From Nannochloropsis salina CCMP1776 (lineage: Eukaryota; Sar; Eustigmatophyceae; Eustigmatales; Monodopsidaceae): DNA of 64,000 nt. Of the stretch, positions 8,296 to 17,873 are shown one piece after another (positions within the stretch are counted from its first letter, which is position 1; every line of letters starts with the position of its first letter). Below the pieces are notes generated by a model. The model did no database searches. It was not told the origin of the DNA and saw nothing but the letters and a program-made list of their open reading frames with translations. The DNA is taken from assembly GCA_004565275.1 (NCBI GenBank), contig SDOX01000010.1:691446-755445 (forward strand), given 5' to 3'. The position numbers were made by a program, and so were the translations under genes.

Positions 8296-10599
8296 TCAGC
8301 CCCGGCCCCTCCCTCCCCCCCTCCCGCCCCTCCCTCTCCTCCTCCCTCTCTTTCCCCCCTTCGCCTTCTTCTGCGCCTTGGCCTCCCGCTTTCGCCTCCT
8401 CTCCTCGTACCGGCGGTCGATCATCCCCTCCCCCCCCCCTCCGCCCCCCACCATCCTCCCCCAGGCCACCCCCCTCTCTCCCGCTTCCTCCAACCTATCC
8501 ACGGACCGGAAGTGCGGCAATACATCCGGGTAGTCTGGCAAAATCCATCCCCGCGGCCCTCGGAGACCAGCGCGCCTCGCGCTCCTCCCCACCCCGACTT
8601 CCCCTTCCTCCTCCGAAAAGACCTCAATCGTCCTCCCTTCCCCCCTCCGCCCCCTCCTCCTCCTCCTTCGTCAGGTCCAAGAAATCGTGACCGAATCTTG
8701 CGCCCACCCGCCGACCTGCCTCCTTCCTCTCCCTCGCCTCCTCGCACGCTTGGACTCGTGCCTCTTGCTCGTGTGAGGCGTCGCTCTCCATCACAATCTC
8801 CTCCACGTCCTCCTCCTCCACGTCCTCCTCCTCCCCTTCGTCTTCCACGTTCTCCTCCTCCTCCTCCTCCTCCTCCAAACCCTCCACTTCCTCCCCTTCC
8901 TCCAAGTCCTCCACTGTTTTCCTACCTCTCCTTCCACCTCCTCCTCCTCCTCCTCCTCCTCCTCCTCCTCCTCCTCCTCCTCCTCTAGAGACACGTGGAA
9001 GGAGGAGCCGGGAGGGGGGGGGCGGGACACCAGAACAGCGGACACATCCCCGGTTGGCAGGAGAGGGCCCTCCGGCCTTTTACCGCTCGTTCCACCCCCT
9101 TCGTCTATCCGTATTGCCTCGCTTTCCCTTCCCCCCCGCGCTCCTCCTCCTCCCTTCCTGCCTCCTCCCCCCGCCTGAACACATCCTCCGGGCCACCAAA
9201 AACATGGAACCACGCCAGCCTCTCCGCTACACCGTCCCGACCGCCCCCGCCCTCCCCGCTTCCCCCCCTTGCCCCCTTTACCCCCTTACCTTCCCTTTCC
9301 CACGCCCACTCCGTCTCCTCCCCCCCGCTCTCCTCGCACGCGCTGAAAATGAAGGGCGGGAGGGACGCCGCAACCCCCCCCATCGCCCCCCCTTTCCTCC
9401 CTTCCCGCCTCAGCCCCTGGGAGGGAGGCCGCGGGTCCACCGTGAGAAAGGAACGTAGAGCCCCCTCCCTCACACGTTTCCCCTTCCCTTCCTCCCCCCC
9501 TCTGCCCCTCCCTCCCTCCCTTCCGCCCGCTTCCTCCCCCTCCCCCGCCCCTCCCCCCCCCCGTCGCCGGCCCCCCATTGACAATCCGCACCACGTCCTT
9601 CCGCCCTCCCTCCGGCCCTCCCTCAAGCCACTCCTCAGCTTCCCACCGGACGGATCCCTGCGGCTGCCCCGTCCTCGTCCCTGCGGCTCGCGCCCCCCGG
9701 CTAAGGAAAACCTCCTCCCTCCCCTCCCTGCCCTTCCGGACATCACTGCCCCGCCTCTCGCCCGTTTCCTCATCCCTCAACCTCCTCTTCCTCGCCTGTC
9801 CTCCCCTCCACGCCCCTCTCTCTACTCCGCTCTCTTCTTCCATCCCACCGCCCTCCCTCTTCCCCTCCCCCTCCTCCTCCGCCTCACTCTCCACCTCCGC
9901 CCCCACCAGCCCGCCACGCCCCCGGGCCTCCAACTCGCCTTCTACGCTCCAACCTGTGTCTCGTGTGCATGACCCTGTCGCTCTTTTTCGGGTATCGATC
10001 GGTGTTGAGCCGGCTACGGCGAAGTCGTCAGCTGCCGGTACTAGCAGGGGAGGGGGGCCTCCGAGTCTGGTCACCAGGCCCTCCTCGCTACTCTCAGAGT
10101 CAGAGTCTTTGGTTGAAAGCCGTCTAACGCGCTTCCTCTTCAGCAGTCTAGCGCGAGGCGACACTCCCTGTACATCGTGCATCGTGATGCTTAATCTTTC
10201 CTGCACACCTGCCTCGCTGCCATCCTCCCTTCCTTGACGACCTTTTTCCGCAGCACCTCCGCCTTCCTCTCGTACATCCATGTCACAGTTTGGAAAAGCA
10301 GCTGAATCATCTGCTGCAGGTGACGATAACTTCTGACCCGGTGGAGGCTCGGGAGAGAGGCCCGTTCCAGCGTCTTCCACCTCCTCCCCGTCAGGATTCA
10401 CAAGCTTGAGAAGACGCCGGGTGGCGGGACGCTTCGACTCGCACATCTCACATTCTTGCAGCAACATCGAGTTCGCGAAAGTGCATTTAACACAGGCCCA
10501 TATCAAACCTTGCTTGTCCATCTTGACACATCGCGGGGATAGGGAATCCGCTGCCCCCTCCCCCCGATCGTCTCCACTACTCGTTCTGCGCTTTCCCAT
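8296..10599 (-). CDS. RanBP2-type zinc-finger protein, low complexity, gene model unresolved
   Basis: The frame starting at 10599 begins MGKRRTSSGDDRGEG. Within 60 residues it shows a RanBP2-type zinc finger, W-x-C-x2-C-x10-C-x2-C (WACVKCTFANSMLLQECEMC), a fold that binds ubiquitin or RNA. Serine/acidic and basic nuclear-type sequence follows. Plausible coding then moves between frames on the same strand: about 9540-9200 (ACEESGGEETEWAWERE), 9130-8960 (KRPEGPLLPTGDVSAVLV), 8940-8650 (MESDASHEQEARVQAC) and 8630-8296 (WILPDYPDVLPHFRSVDRL), ending in an RG/K-rich tail. Changes fall near G or A homopolymers. Some segments have splice-like edges (tttcag before ACEES, gtaagg after WERE). They may be short G-rich introns or assembly run-length errors. 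I do not recognise the family beyond the zinc finger. Confidence 0.6.
8934..8985. repeat. (CCT)n / (AGG)n trinucleotide microsatellite
   Basis: An almost pure run of about 16 CCT units on the plus strand. In the minus-strand gene it encodes a run of glutamates. It sits in a wider plus-strand pyrimidine-rich tract (about 8270-9960). Length is probably variable between strains. Confidence 0.9.
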
Positions 10600-11241
10600 C
10601 TTGAACCCGCGTAGACAGACAATTCAGCCGTAAAGAAATCCTCTGTGCCAACTCTTTCCTTCGCCGCTTTCTTCGTCGCTGGTATGCACACGTATCGGCC
10701 GTTTTCCCCTGCAACACCCTGCGATGTACGCCTATGCTGCCAGACGCGTAGGGAGTCGTCCTCCCTCCGACACAGCGGTTGACAGTGTCCTTGAGCGCGC
10801 GCAAAACGTCATTTTTCACCATTGAACACTTACAACGGCATGCTCACGTATTCTCTGCTATCTGTGGAGGCATAGCATACAGTGTGGGGGATGCGTGAGG
10901 CATCAACACGGTAAAGGCATGATTTGCGGCCTCCCTCAGAGGTCGTGTCTCGGCGAGCAAGAACACCGCGAGCCATGCCCTGAGATCAACTCGTAGAGTG
11001 ACGACTGTCTACACCACTCATATCTCCTCACGGAGATCTCCTCCAACACACGAGCGGTCCAACCGGAAAGTCAAAGACGTGCGCGCAATCTTTTGACCAG
11101 TTATTTCATAGCGGATCATCTACAACAGGCAGCATCGACCAAGTCGAGGGCCGGAAGTAACCTCCCCCCCCTTTTGCCGCCCCGTCCCGCTCTTCTAGCC
11201 CACTTCGTTCTGGCATACGGTGGGTAGGCTCCATCAACACT
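10600..11241. promoter_or_regulatory. Divergent promoter region, zinc-finger gene / membrane protein gene
   Basis: These 642 bases separate two ATGs on opposite strands. I see no convincing coding frame, repeat or RNA gene. A C-run lies at 11163-11172, about 70 bases upstream of the plus-strand start. Confidence 0.4.
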
Positions 11242-13099
11242 ATGCCCTTCAAGAAATATGTGGCTGTCATCGGTAGCAGCGGCGGGGGCGGAGCAAGTCA
11301 TGCGGGAAGTGACGTCTATGGGCTCTTAATTGCATTGCGACAGGAGCTGGCACAGTGCGAAGTTGGTATTGCCGTCGCACAGGTATGGAAGCCAAGCGCC
11401 CTTGATATGATATATACGCTAAGCGCCGATTGGCTTTTTAAATGTGGGTACTTGGGCCTGAAGAGGACAAGAAAGGACACTGGTGTAAATCCACAAGTTC
11501 ATTCATGCACTCGCCCGCACTCGTCACAGCTCGTGGATTGCAGCACGCCTCTGGACTTCGCGGCCTCCCAGACACCGACAGTCCTATGGACGCTTAATAC
11601 TGAGACGAATCAGGTCGAACGAAGCTATGAGGGCACCCTCGAGGCGGTCAATGAGCGGGCGCAATTGATGGATCGGGCCATCAGCCGGATGATTATCGGC
11701 GACGAGAAGCAGCGGGTCGATGGCCTCATCAGCATCAGTGCGGACCCCGAGGCTGTCAATCAATTCACTTTCCTTGCCGCGGCCAAGGCTAAGATTCCTG
11801 TCGTCGGCACTGGGGGCACTTCGTTGGGTAAAGCCGCGGGCGACTTGGGCTGTGATGTTGTGGGCAACAGCGGCGGGTCCGTCTCAACAACGATAGAGAC
11901 GAAAGCCTTGTCCTTCACAGCCAGCCTAGCCAGCTTCTGGGGCCTTCCCTACGACCCATTGGTTTCTTATCCACAGCTTCACAGTATCCTGGCCGCGTGT
12001 CTTCCGGTATTCGTGGCGGTGGTCCTGGCCAAGAAAGCTTGGAGGAAGGCTCTGGCGCTGGGCATCTTGGATTGGTGGCTGGCACGGCAGACACACGCCA
12101 CCTTCACAGGGCTGTCGGACATCGCGAATGTCTTGCCAGTGGTAGTGGCGGTGGTGACGGCCTCTCAAGTGGGAAGACTGGGAGAGGCCGGGGTCTTGTC
12201 GGGGGTATTGGCGGGCATGCTCGCCTGTGGCGCGGGAGGGAACGAGGAGGGCGCCGGGTCTGAGAGCACCGTGCTTGCAGGGGCCCTTACGGGCTTGCTG
12301 GCAGGATGGCTGAGTCGGCAGCTTTTGGTTGCCACGGCAAAGTCCCTGTGGGTGCCAGCCACGGCATCTTCCATCATAACAGCCGGGGCCGCGGGGCTAT
12401 CTGCTGGGGCTGGGGGGTAGATTACTCATTCGACGGCCATGCGCCTGGGTCTCGGACACAATCCGAAGCATCCTTCTGTACTTGGAAGCTCCTGTGGTCG
12501 TGGGAAACCATGCCGGCGGGGGACATGGTGGCGTGGCAGGAATCAGCGCCTTTCAGTGGGCGCTCGCCCTGGCCGTGGGTCCCGGGGTAACCTACGGCTC
12601 CCAAAGGGGTCTCTATCACGTCGTACTCCTCCCACTCATCCTCTTTGAGATGGAGCGCGGAGATCCCTCCTTCTTGGGGGCGGTGGATTACTGCTCGCTC
12701 TGTCTAGTGTCTGCGGGCGTGACGGTGGCGACCTGGCTCCTGCCCCTCCCTCCCGACCACCCCAGCAACGGGGGCCGGGACTCGCGTCCCCTGGCAAGAC
12801 GGGGGGCCTACACGAACTTGGTGTGGGGTGACTTCGTGGAGGCTTGCTATCCACTCGTCCAGCACAGCGTCTTCTTGACCGGGGCGGCGTACGCGGCGTC
12901 AACCCTGTCCACTGCCGTGCTTCTGCAGGAAGGGGGAAGGTCGTCCGCTTACATGCCGGCGCCGCTGAGTCTATGGCTGGCCTCTCACGTCGGAGAAGGG
13001 GAGGGAAGCGCATGGCGAGCTTCGTTGATAGCTTTTGGGCTGCCGTTTTTGGCGACGCTGTTGCGGAACGGATGGCATCGCTTCGGGGGTTGGGAGTAA
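11242..13099 (+). CDS. Unrecognised protein: soluble Rossmann-like N-domain plus polytopic membrane domain
   Basis: The product starts MPFKKYVAVIGSSGGGGASH, a glycine-rich nucleotide-binding-like start. A 147-base in-frame GT..AG intron (11383-11529) probably splits this domain; removing it joins IAVAQ to LVDCSTPLDF. The domain continues with KIPVVGTGGTSLGKAAGDLG. From about 11940 the sequence becomes hydrophobic, with roughly eight or nine membrane segments (for example LPVFVAVVLA, ANVLPVVVAVVTA, GLPFLATLL). The first frame stops at TAG 12418. Plausible coding continues at once one frame on (LLIRRPCAWVSD, then VVVGNHAGGGHGG) to a TAA at 13097. The shift lies on a G6 run at 12412-12417, so one base of run-length error or real slippage would explain it; a short intron is possible. 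I recognise no family. Confidence 0.6.
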
Positions 13100-13469
13100 G
13101 CGGCTCGCTGATGTATGGAAAGCAACGGGTGTTCGTTTTACGCACCAGAGCTGGCTTTCGTACCTTCTTTAAGTCCCACAATCTTTTTTTTACGTCATTC
13201 ACGTTTCTTTACACTCAAAAAGCCGCCCCGAAACCGTTCTCGGCACGCTGCGTATCCAGCAGCGATGCACGCTTTTCCATTTACGGCCCCCTTCCTCTCC
13301 CCTTCCCGTTTGCTGTACATCTTTCGAATGCCTATCGATATCATCGCATTGTCCGCCACTAAGAGACCTCTTCTCTCCCAGACGACGAGCACAACGTTCT
13401 CCACCGCGGGCACATCGCCTCCGCCCCGTCTCTCTACGCCAGCCTCCAGGACCACCCACCTTGTTCCCC
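13100..13469. other. Intergenic, convergent 3' ends
   Basis: This gap lies between the stop codons of the membrane protein (+) and the Rieske oxygenase (-). T-rich stretches near 13180-13210 fit a 3' UTR. Nothing else is recognised. Confidence 0.5.
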
Positions 13470-15137
13470 TTACTTATGCGCGTGGACGTAGTCTATGAAC
13501 AGCATGCGCTTCTCCAGGCGTGCCATCTGCCAGGAACCGAAGGCCATGGCGACGCCGGCGCCCAAAATTTTCCCCAACACGCTCGCCGGCCGCGGCGTCC
13601 AGATGGCCGTCATGCAGACCAAGCTCATCGCCGCCATCACGCCTTTCAATACCCGGATATTCCGGAGGGCCCCCCGGCAGGCAGAGCACTGGGTTGTGTG
13701 CTGTGTGTATCGGTCCATGAGGAAGTGCCGGTCGTTGCTGCGCGGCGGTAAGGCCGAGTCGACGCCATCCGCCCACCTCGGGCCCCCCGCCCCCCACCGG
13801 ACAAGCCACTGACGGAAAGCACGCACGCCTTCATCCGACTTGGTGGGCATGTAGAAGGCCCGGTCAATGTTTTCCTCCCACTTCAACTCCGGCCGCCGCA
13901 TCTCCCGCTCCTGTCCATGCAAGAAGACCAAGTCCCCGTCCAGGACAGCGTTGCGCTCCAGGTGGTCCAGCCAGCGGGGTTTGTTGATCGCGAAGAAATT
14001 TCGGGGAAATAAGGCCAGGATGCGCGAGCGCCCGGGCCCAACTGGAATTGTGTACGTGACCAGGGAGGAGCGAGGACGTGTGTCTGGGGGGAGTCGACGC
14101 AGCCATTTCTCCAAGCGGAAGGCCCACTTCATCAGGGGGACGCGCTGGAAGAAGCCGGTGAAATCGAACAGGTAGTGGAGACGCGTGGGCGCATGGAATT
14201 CAATCGTGCTGTTCGCCAGTCGAGGCAAGCTTAGGAAAACGCCCTCCTTGCCCACGTAGTTCAGAGACACGTTGAGGGGCATGGCCATGCTCCGCTGGGC
14301 TTGCACGCCGTGGTGGGCGAAGGGAACATGGGCCGGGTCCACCACGTTCTCCACCAGCGTGTCGTACCCGTACATGAGGTCGCGGGTCACCCAGGCCCCG
14401 CGGATAAAGGCCGGATCGTGCAGCTCCGGCACCGTGCTGGGAAGCTGGCTCCGAGATGCCTCCATGCCGTCGGGCGAGTTGTCTGGCCACAGCCACACCA
14501 TTCCCTGAGCCACCAAGAGCGGAACTGCCTTGGCGCAGGCCCGACCCGAGCGCTCAGCGACCACCTTGATCTCCGGCTCGGCTTGCGGGATATTCACGCA
14601 GCCCCCTTGCCCACTGAATGACCAGCCATGGTAAGCGCATTGCAAGTTTCCGCGCTCGTCGATGCGGCCTTCGGAGAGGGGCGCGAGGCGGTGGGGACAT
14701 TGGTCCTCGAAGGCGTGCCACGTCTTGTCATGGTCCGCCCATATTACGAAGAGCTTGCCTAAAAGTTCGACCTGCGTGGGGCGGGCAGGATCCAAGTCGT
14801 CGAGGAAGGCCATCGGGTACCACTGTCGCCACCAGTCGATCGGAGCCCCACTGCCGTGACCGGGGCCAAGCGGTTGCAAGGACCCAGACGAGGACGGCGA
14901 ATTTGTGAGGGATGATGATGAGGTGGTCGATGAAGGAGGCATCGGGGAAACCGGCGTGGGTGCAGGTTGCGCGACTGTGGCAAAGGGTCCGACAGCGTGG
15001 GGAGGTTGGGGTGGTGATGTCTTGGCAGGCAACACGCATCGGAAAAGTGGACTACCCGAGGGCGTAAAGAATGCTGTGATGGGTGAGGCGATTGTACTAA
15101 CGACCACAAGAAGACGCAGAAATATGAAGCACGCCAT
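13470..15137 (-). CDS. PAO-like Rieske oxygenase (pheophorbide a oxygenase / TIC55 group), plastid-targeted
   Basis: A 555-residue single-exon protein. The N-terminus is a signal peptide ending SPITA-FFTPSG, the plastid-targeting cleavage type of secondary red algae, followed by a proline/serine-rich transit-like stretch. The Rieske [2Fe-2S] site is C147-P-H149 ... C167-AY-H170. The mononuclear iron site lies in VENVVDPAHVPFAHHG (D267, H270, H275). Near the C-terminus a CSAC motif precedes two hydrophobic segments. This CxxC plus membrane tail is characteristic of the plant PAO/ACD1, TIC55 and PTC52 group. These enzymes oxygenate chlorophyll-derived tetrapyrroles at thylakoid or envelope membranes. 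Which member this is cannot be decided from sequence alone. It shares a divergent promoter region with L9. Confidence 0.9.
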   Translation of the reverse strand: MACFIFLRLLVVVSTIASPITAFFTPSGSPLFRCVLPAKTSPPQPPHAVGPFATVAQPAPTPVSPMPPSSTTSSSSLTNSPSSSGSLQPLGPGHGSGAPIDWWRQWYPMAFLDDLDPARPTQVELLGKLFVIWADHDKTWHAFEDQCPHRLAPLSEGRIDERGNLQCAYHGWSFSGQGGCVNIPQAEPEIKVVAERSGRACAKAVPLLVAQGMVWLWPDNSPDGMEASRSQLPSTVPELHDPAFIRGAWVTRDLMYGYDTLVENVVDPAHVPFAHHGVQAQRSMAMPLNVSLNYVGKEGVFLSLPRLANSTIEFHAPTRLHYLFDFTGFFQRVPLMKWAFRLEKWLRRLPPDTRPRSSLVTYTIPVGPGRSRILALFPRNFFAINKPRWLDHLERNAVLDGDLVFLHGQEREMRRPELKWEENIDRAFYMPTKSDEGVRAFRQWLVRWGAGGPRWADGVDSALPPRSNDRHFLMDRYTQHTTQCSACRGALRNIRVLKGVMAAMSLVCMTAIWTPRPASVLGKILGAGVAMAFGSWQMARLEKRMLFIDYVHAHK

Positions 15138-15977
15138 GCTGCAAAGGTATAAGGTTGCTCAGGTCAGGAAATGAGGACGACGAGGTAGTTGCCTGTTCTC
15201 TTCTGCGTTGTCCGTGTCTCGAGGCGAGGTAAATTTTCTGTTAATCGACTGCCTGTCGAATGAATAGTACGGACCACAGTGAGAAGAGCTACGTGTTTGC
15301 AAAAGACAAAGAATGAAACCCCTATTGGAATGACCTCGCTTGCGTGTTCGTATCGTCAGGTCTTCTTTGTCGCCGTGGGGGGTCTATCTAGCTTGTGGAC
15401 CGAGATCGAGGAGGCAAGCTTCTTGTGGACCGAGATCGAGGAGGCAAGCTTCTTGTGGACCGAGATCGAGGAGGCAAGCTTCTTGTGGACCGAAACTAAG
15501 GGTCTACGCCAATTGTGGACCGAATAGCGAGTAACGAAAGCTCCATGGCTGCTTCTGCACCGTTGATGCCCGTCGTTTTCCTCCCCGTGTGTTGTAGAGC
15601 CAGAGCATCGACGAGCGCCTTTGCCTATTGCTGTAACCGTGCACTCAATCCTTCTTTGTTCTCGGTGTCTGGACACTAACTTGTACATGTGGTTGCAGGC
15701 ATCTTTTGTTTGTGCACAACGGATGGAGGGGAGGCTAGCAGGGACGGGAGATGATGGAGTAAGCGAAGCCTCGATGCCTAGGCTTCATGTCTCGTCGAGG
15801 AAAGAATGTCTGTCTGATTTTAGAGCATGATCTTTCTGCAGTTTAGACTTGGGCAGCGTGTATGGCAAGCTGTCGGGCCTGAATCGATTGCGTCTCATTT
15901 TGCTTTATCTCACGTATGTCACCCTAAAATTCTCGCCTCGTGTCCGCCACAGGTGGCTTGCTCTTGTCTAGGCAACT
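15138..15977. promoter_or_regulatory. Divergent promoter region, PAO-like / RPL9, with tandem repeat
   Basis: These 840 bases separate the ATG of the oxygenase (-) from that of L9 (+). They contain a 30-base tandem repeat (15391-15500), listed separately. The remainder shows no recognised gene. Confidence 0.45.
15391..15500 (+). repeat. 30-bp tandem repeat, three near-perfect units plus a degenerate fourth
   Basis: The unit reads cttgtggaccgagatcgagg followed by aggcaagcttc. Copies at 15391-15420, 15421-15450 and 15451-15480 are identical apart from the first base. A decayed copy starts at 15481, and the core ttgtggaccga recurs once more at 15513-15523. Because 30 is a multiple of three, the plus strand reads as LWTEIEEASF repeats inside a short open frame, but nothing around it looks like a gene. 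The identity of the units suggests recent expansion. Confidence 0.93.
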
Positions 15978-17189
15978 ATGAAGCTTATTCTGGCCACAAA
16001 AATCGTCAATATCCCTGAAGGAGGTACGTTAAGCTGAAGCCATGTTTTGTGCGGAGAAGTGGTGGAGAGAGGGACTGAAAAACGCAAAGAATCGAGGTCC
16101 CTGTGAGAGCACTGCGTGAATGGATAATGGCCCCAAGTAAAGCCACGTTGCGAACGAAGTCTGGTTCGTAGTAGTTAGATTGTTGTCATTTGGAAGTAGC
16201 TGACTGTCCTAGCCTCACTTGCTGTGGCGAGGTTGGCAAGGGGGTCGGTGGCTTAAAATCTTGAGGGCTGAAGCATGAGGGTGTGCCTTGCCTGCCATGA
16301 GGTCAAGTAGGAGGACCACCGCTTCAAGGGGATGCTCCCTCCTCCGATTCAAGGGTGTCAACATGTGAAAAGGCCACTAATATGCCATGTCCGCTCTTTT
16401 GGCTGGCTAATATCCTTTCATAATCATCCTGCTTGACGTCTACCGTCTTCCCCCGCCTCTCACACATGGCAGTGACGCTGCACATCAAGTCTCGACATGT
16501 GACCGTCAAAGGTCCCCGTGGAGAACTCTCCCGTGCATTCAAACATCTGAACATCGCCTTCGAGCTCGTGGGCGGAAACAAAGACAAGGGAACGAACCCG
16601 AAGAAGCTGAAGGTCGACTTGTGGTTCGCCAACCGCAAGCAGCTCGCCACCATCCGCACCGTCTGCTCTCACATCGAGAACCTGATGACCGGTGTGACTA
16701 AGGGCTTCTTGTACAGAATGCGCTTTGTCTACGCACATTTCCCCATCAACGTATCACTGACGGACAAGACGGTGGAAGTCCGCAACTTCTTGGGGGAGAA
16801 GCGTGTGCGACGTGTGGAGCTGCTGCCAGGGGTCGAGTACGTGCGCTCCTCGGATGTCAAAGATCAGATCGAGTTGAAAGGAAACGACCTAACGACGGTG
16901 TCCCTGACAGCCGCCCGCATTCAGCAATGCACGACGGTCAAGCGCAAGTACGTTCTCGGGGGTTGATATGCGACAGGCATCCTCTGCTCGCGCCTAGGCT
17001 GGGGATGTGCCGTGTCTTGTGTCCCGGGCACCTGGGTTTCGCTTTCGGGATTTCAGAGTCAAAGTGCACATAATGGTCGCCTGTGTTCACCCTCCCTTCC
17101 CTCTATCCTCCTTTTTCGCCCGCAGAGATATTCGAAAGTTCCTGGACGGGATCTACGTCTCCCAGAAGACCCATATTGTTAACGAATAA
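15978..17189 (+). CDS. RPL9: 60S ribosomal protein L9 (uL6), three exons
   Basis: Exon 1 is only 46 bases (15978-16023) and encodes MKLILATKIVNIPEG, matching the family N-terminus. Intron 1 runs 16024-16472 (GTACGT..CAG). Exon 2 (16473-16947) carries VTLHIKSRHVTVKGPRGEL, the uL6 core, and FVYAHFPINVSL. Intron 2 (16948-17125, GTACGT..CAG) is followed by exon 3 (17126-17189) ending RKFLDGIYVSQKTHIVNE. Both junctions keep phase and give 194 residues, the normal length. L9 sits near the base of the P-stalk of the large subunit. The ATG at 16466 is a false start created inside the intron 1 acceptor region. Reading the unspliced frame would lose both ends of the protein. Confidence 0.97.
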
Positions 17190-17873
17190 GGCCAACGCGC
17201 GAGGATGGGAAAGCCTGCATCGTACCTAAGTGGCAAGAAAGGGGATGCACAACCTCTGAAATGTCAGTGCTCAAGGCAGGCATCTGCATGCGAGTGAGGG
17301 TCTCCGCTGGATGGGAGTACCTGGGTGTCTCTGACCAAAGAGAAGCGTGAGGGAGGGAAGCATAAGGATAAAAAAACTCTTTTTTCACGATTGCTACGAT
17401 TGGGGTTTTCACCTCGTTGCTGATGCTGCCAAAATTTATTTTTTGGTGGATGGGGTTGCCCATTCTTTCTTAAGAGTCGTGACGAAAGAACCCAGGATTA
17501 AGACCTACAAGTAACCGCCGATAGCATGTCAATAGCCTTTTTTGGGATGCTCGGATATGATTCGCCTTTCCATATATCCTTCGCATGAGACATACTGCGG
17601 ATTGCTGTTTCCACAGCCCACGGCTCTATGGGTTCTTACACAACGAAAATCACGCGACAGCGAGAAACTCTGAAGAGTCGTCTAGCGAACCCCTTCACCC
17701 GCACGTCCACGCACTTAGGCAAGCTGCTTCTAGACGATACAATCAAAACGCTTCAACATACAGAACATCGAGCGACAGGGAACGGCTCACTTACACCCCT
17801 TGTCTTTGAAACTATAATGAAACAGATCGCCTCCCGCTTTCCTCCCCTGCATCCTGATGCCCTTGCTGAGCCT
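17190..17873. other. Intergenic, convergent 3' ends
   Basis: These 684 bases lie between L9 (+) and pyruvate kinase (-). They are relatively AT-rich (for example 17365-17460). Short open frames here carry no recognised domain. I see no RNA gene or repeat. Confidence 0.5.

Noticed and set aside
8512-9972. Long proline-rich plus-strand frames
   Set aside because: They arise from the C/T-rich strand of a low-complexity gene. The zinc finger places the real gene on the minus strand.
15279-15534. Small repeat protein with LWTEIEEASF units
   Set aside because: Any frame is open through a 30-base repeat lacking stops. The flanks have no coding character, so I list the repeat only.
16433-16472. Apparent L9 start at 16433 or 16466
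   Set aside because: These ATGs lie in the pyrimidine tract and acceptor of intron 1. The true N-terminus is the 46-base exon at 15978.
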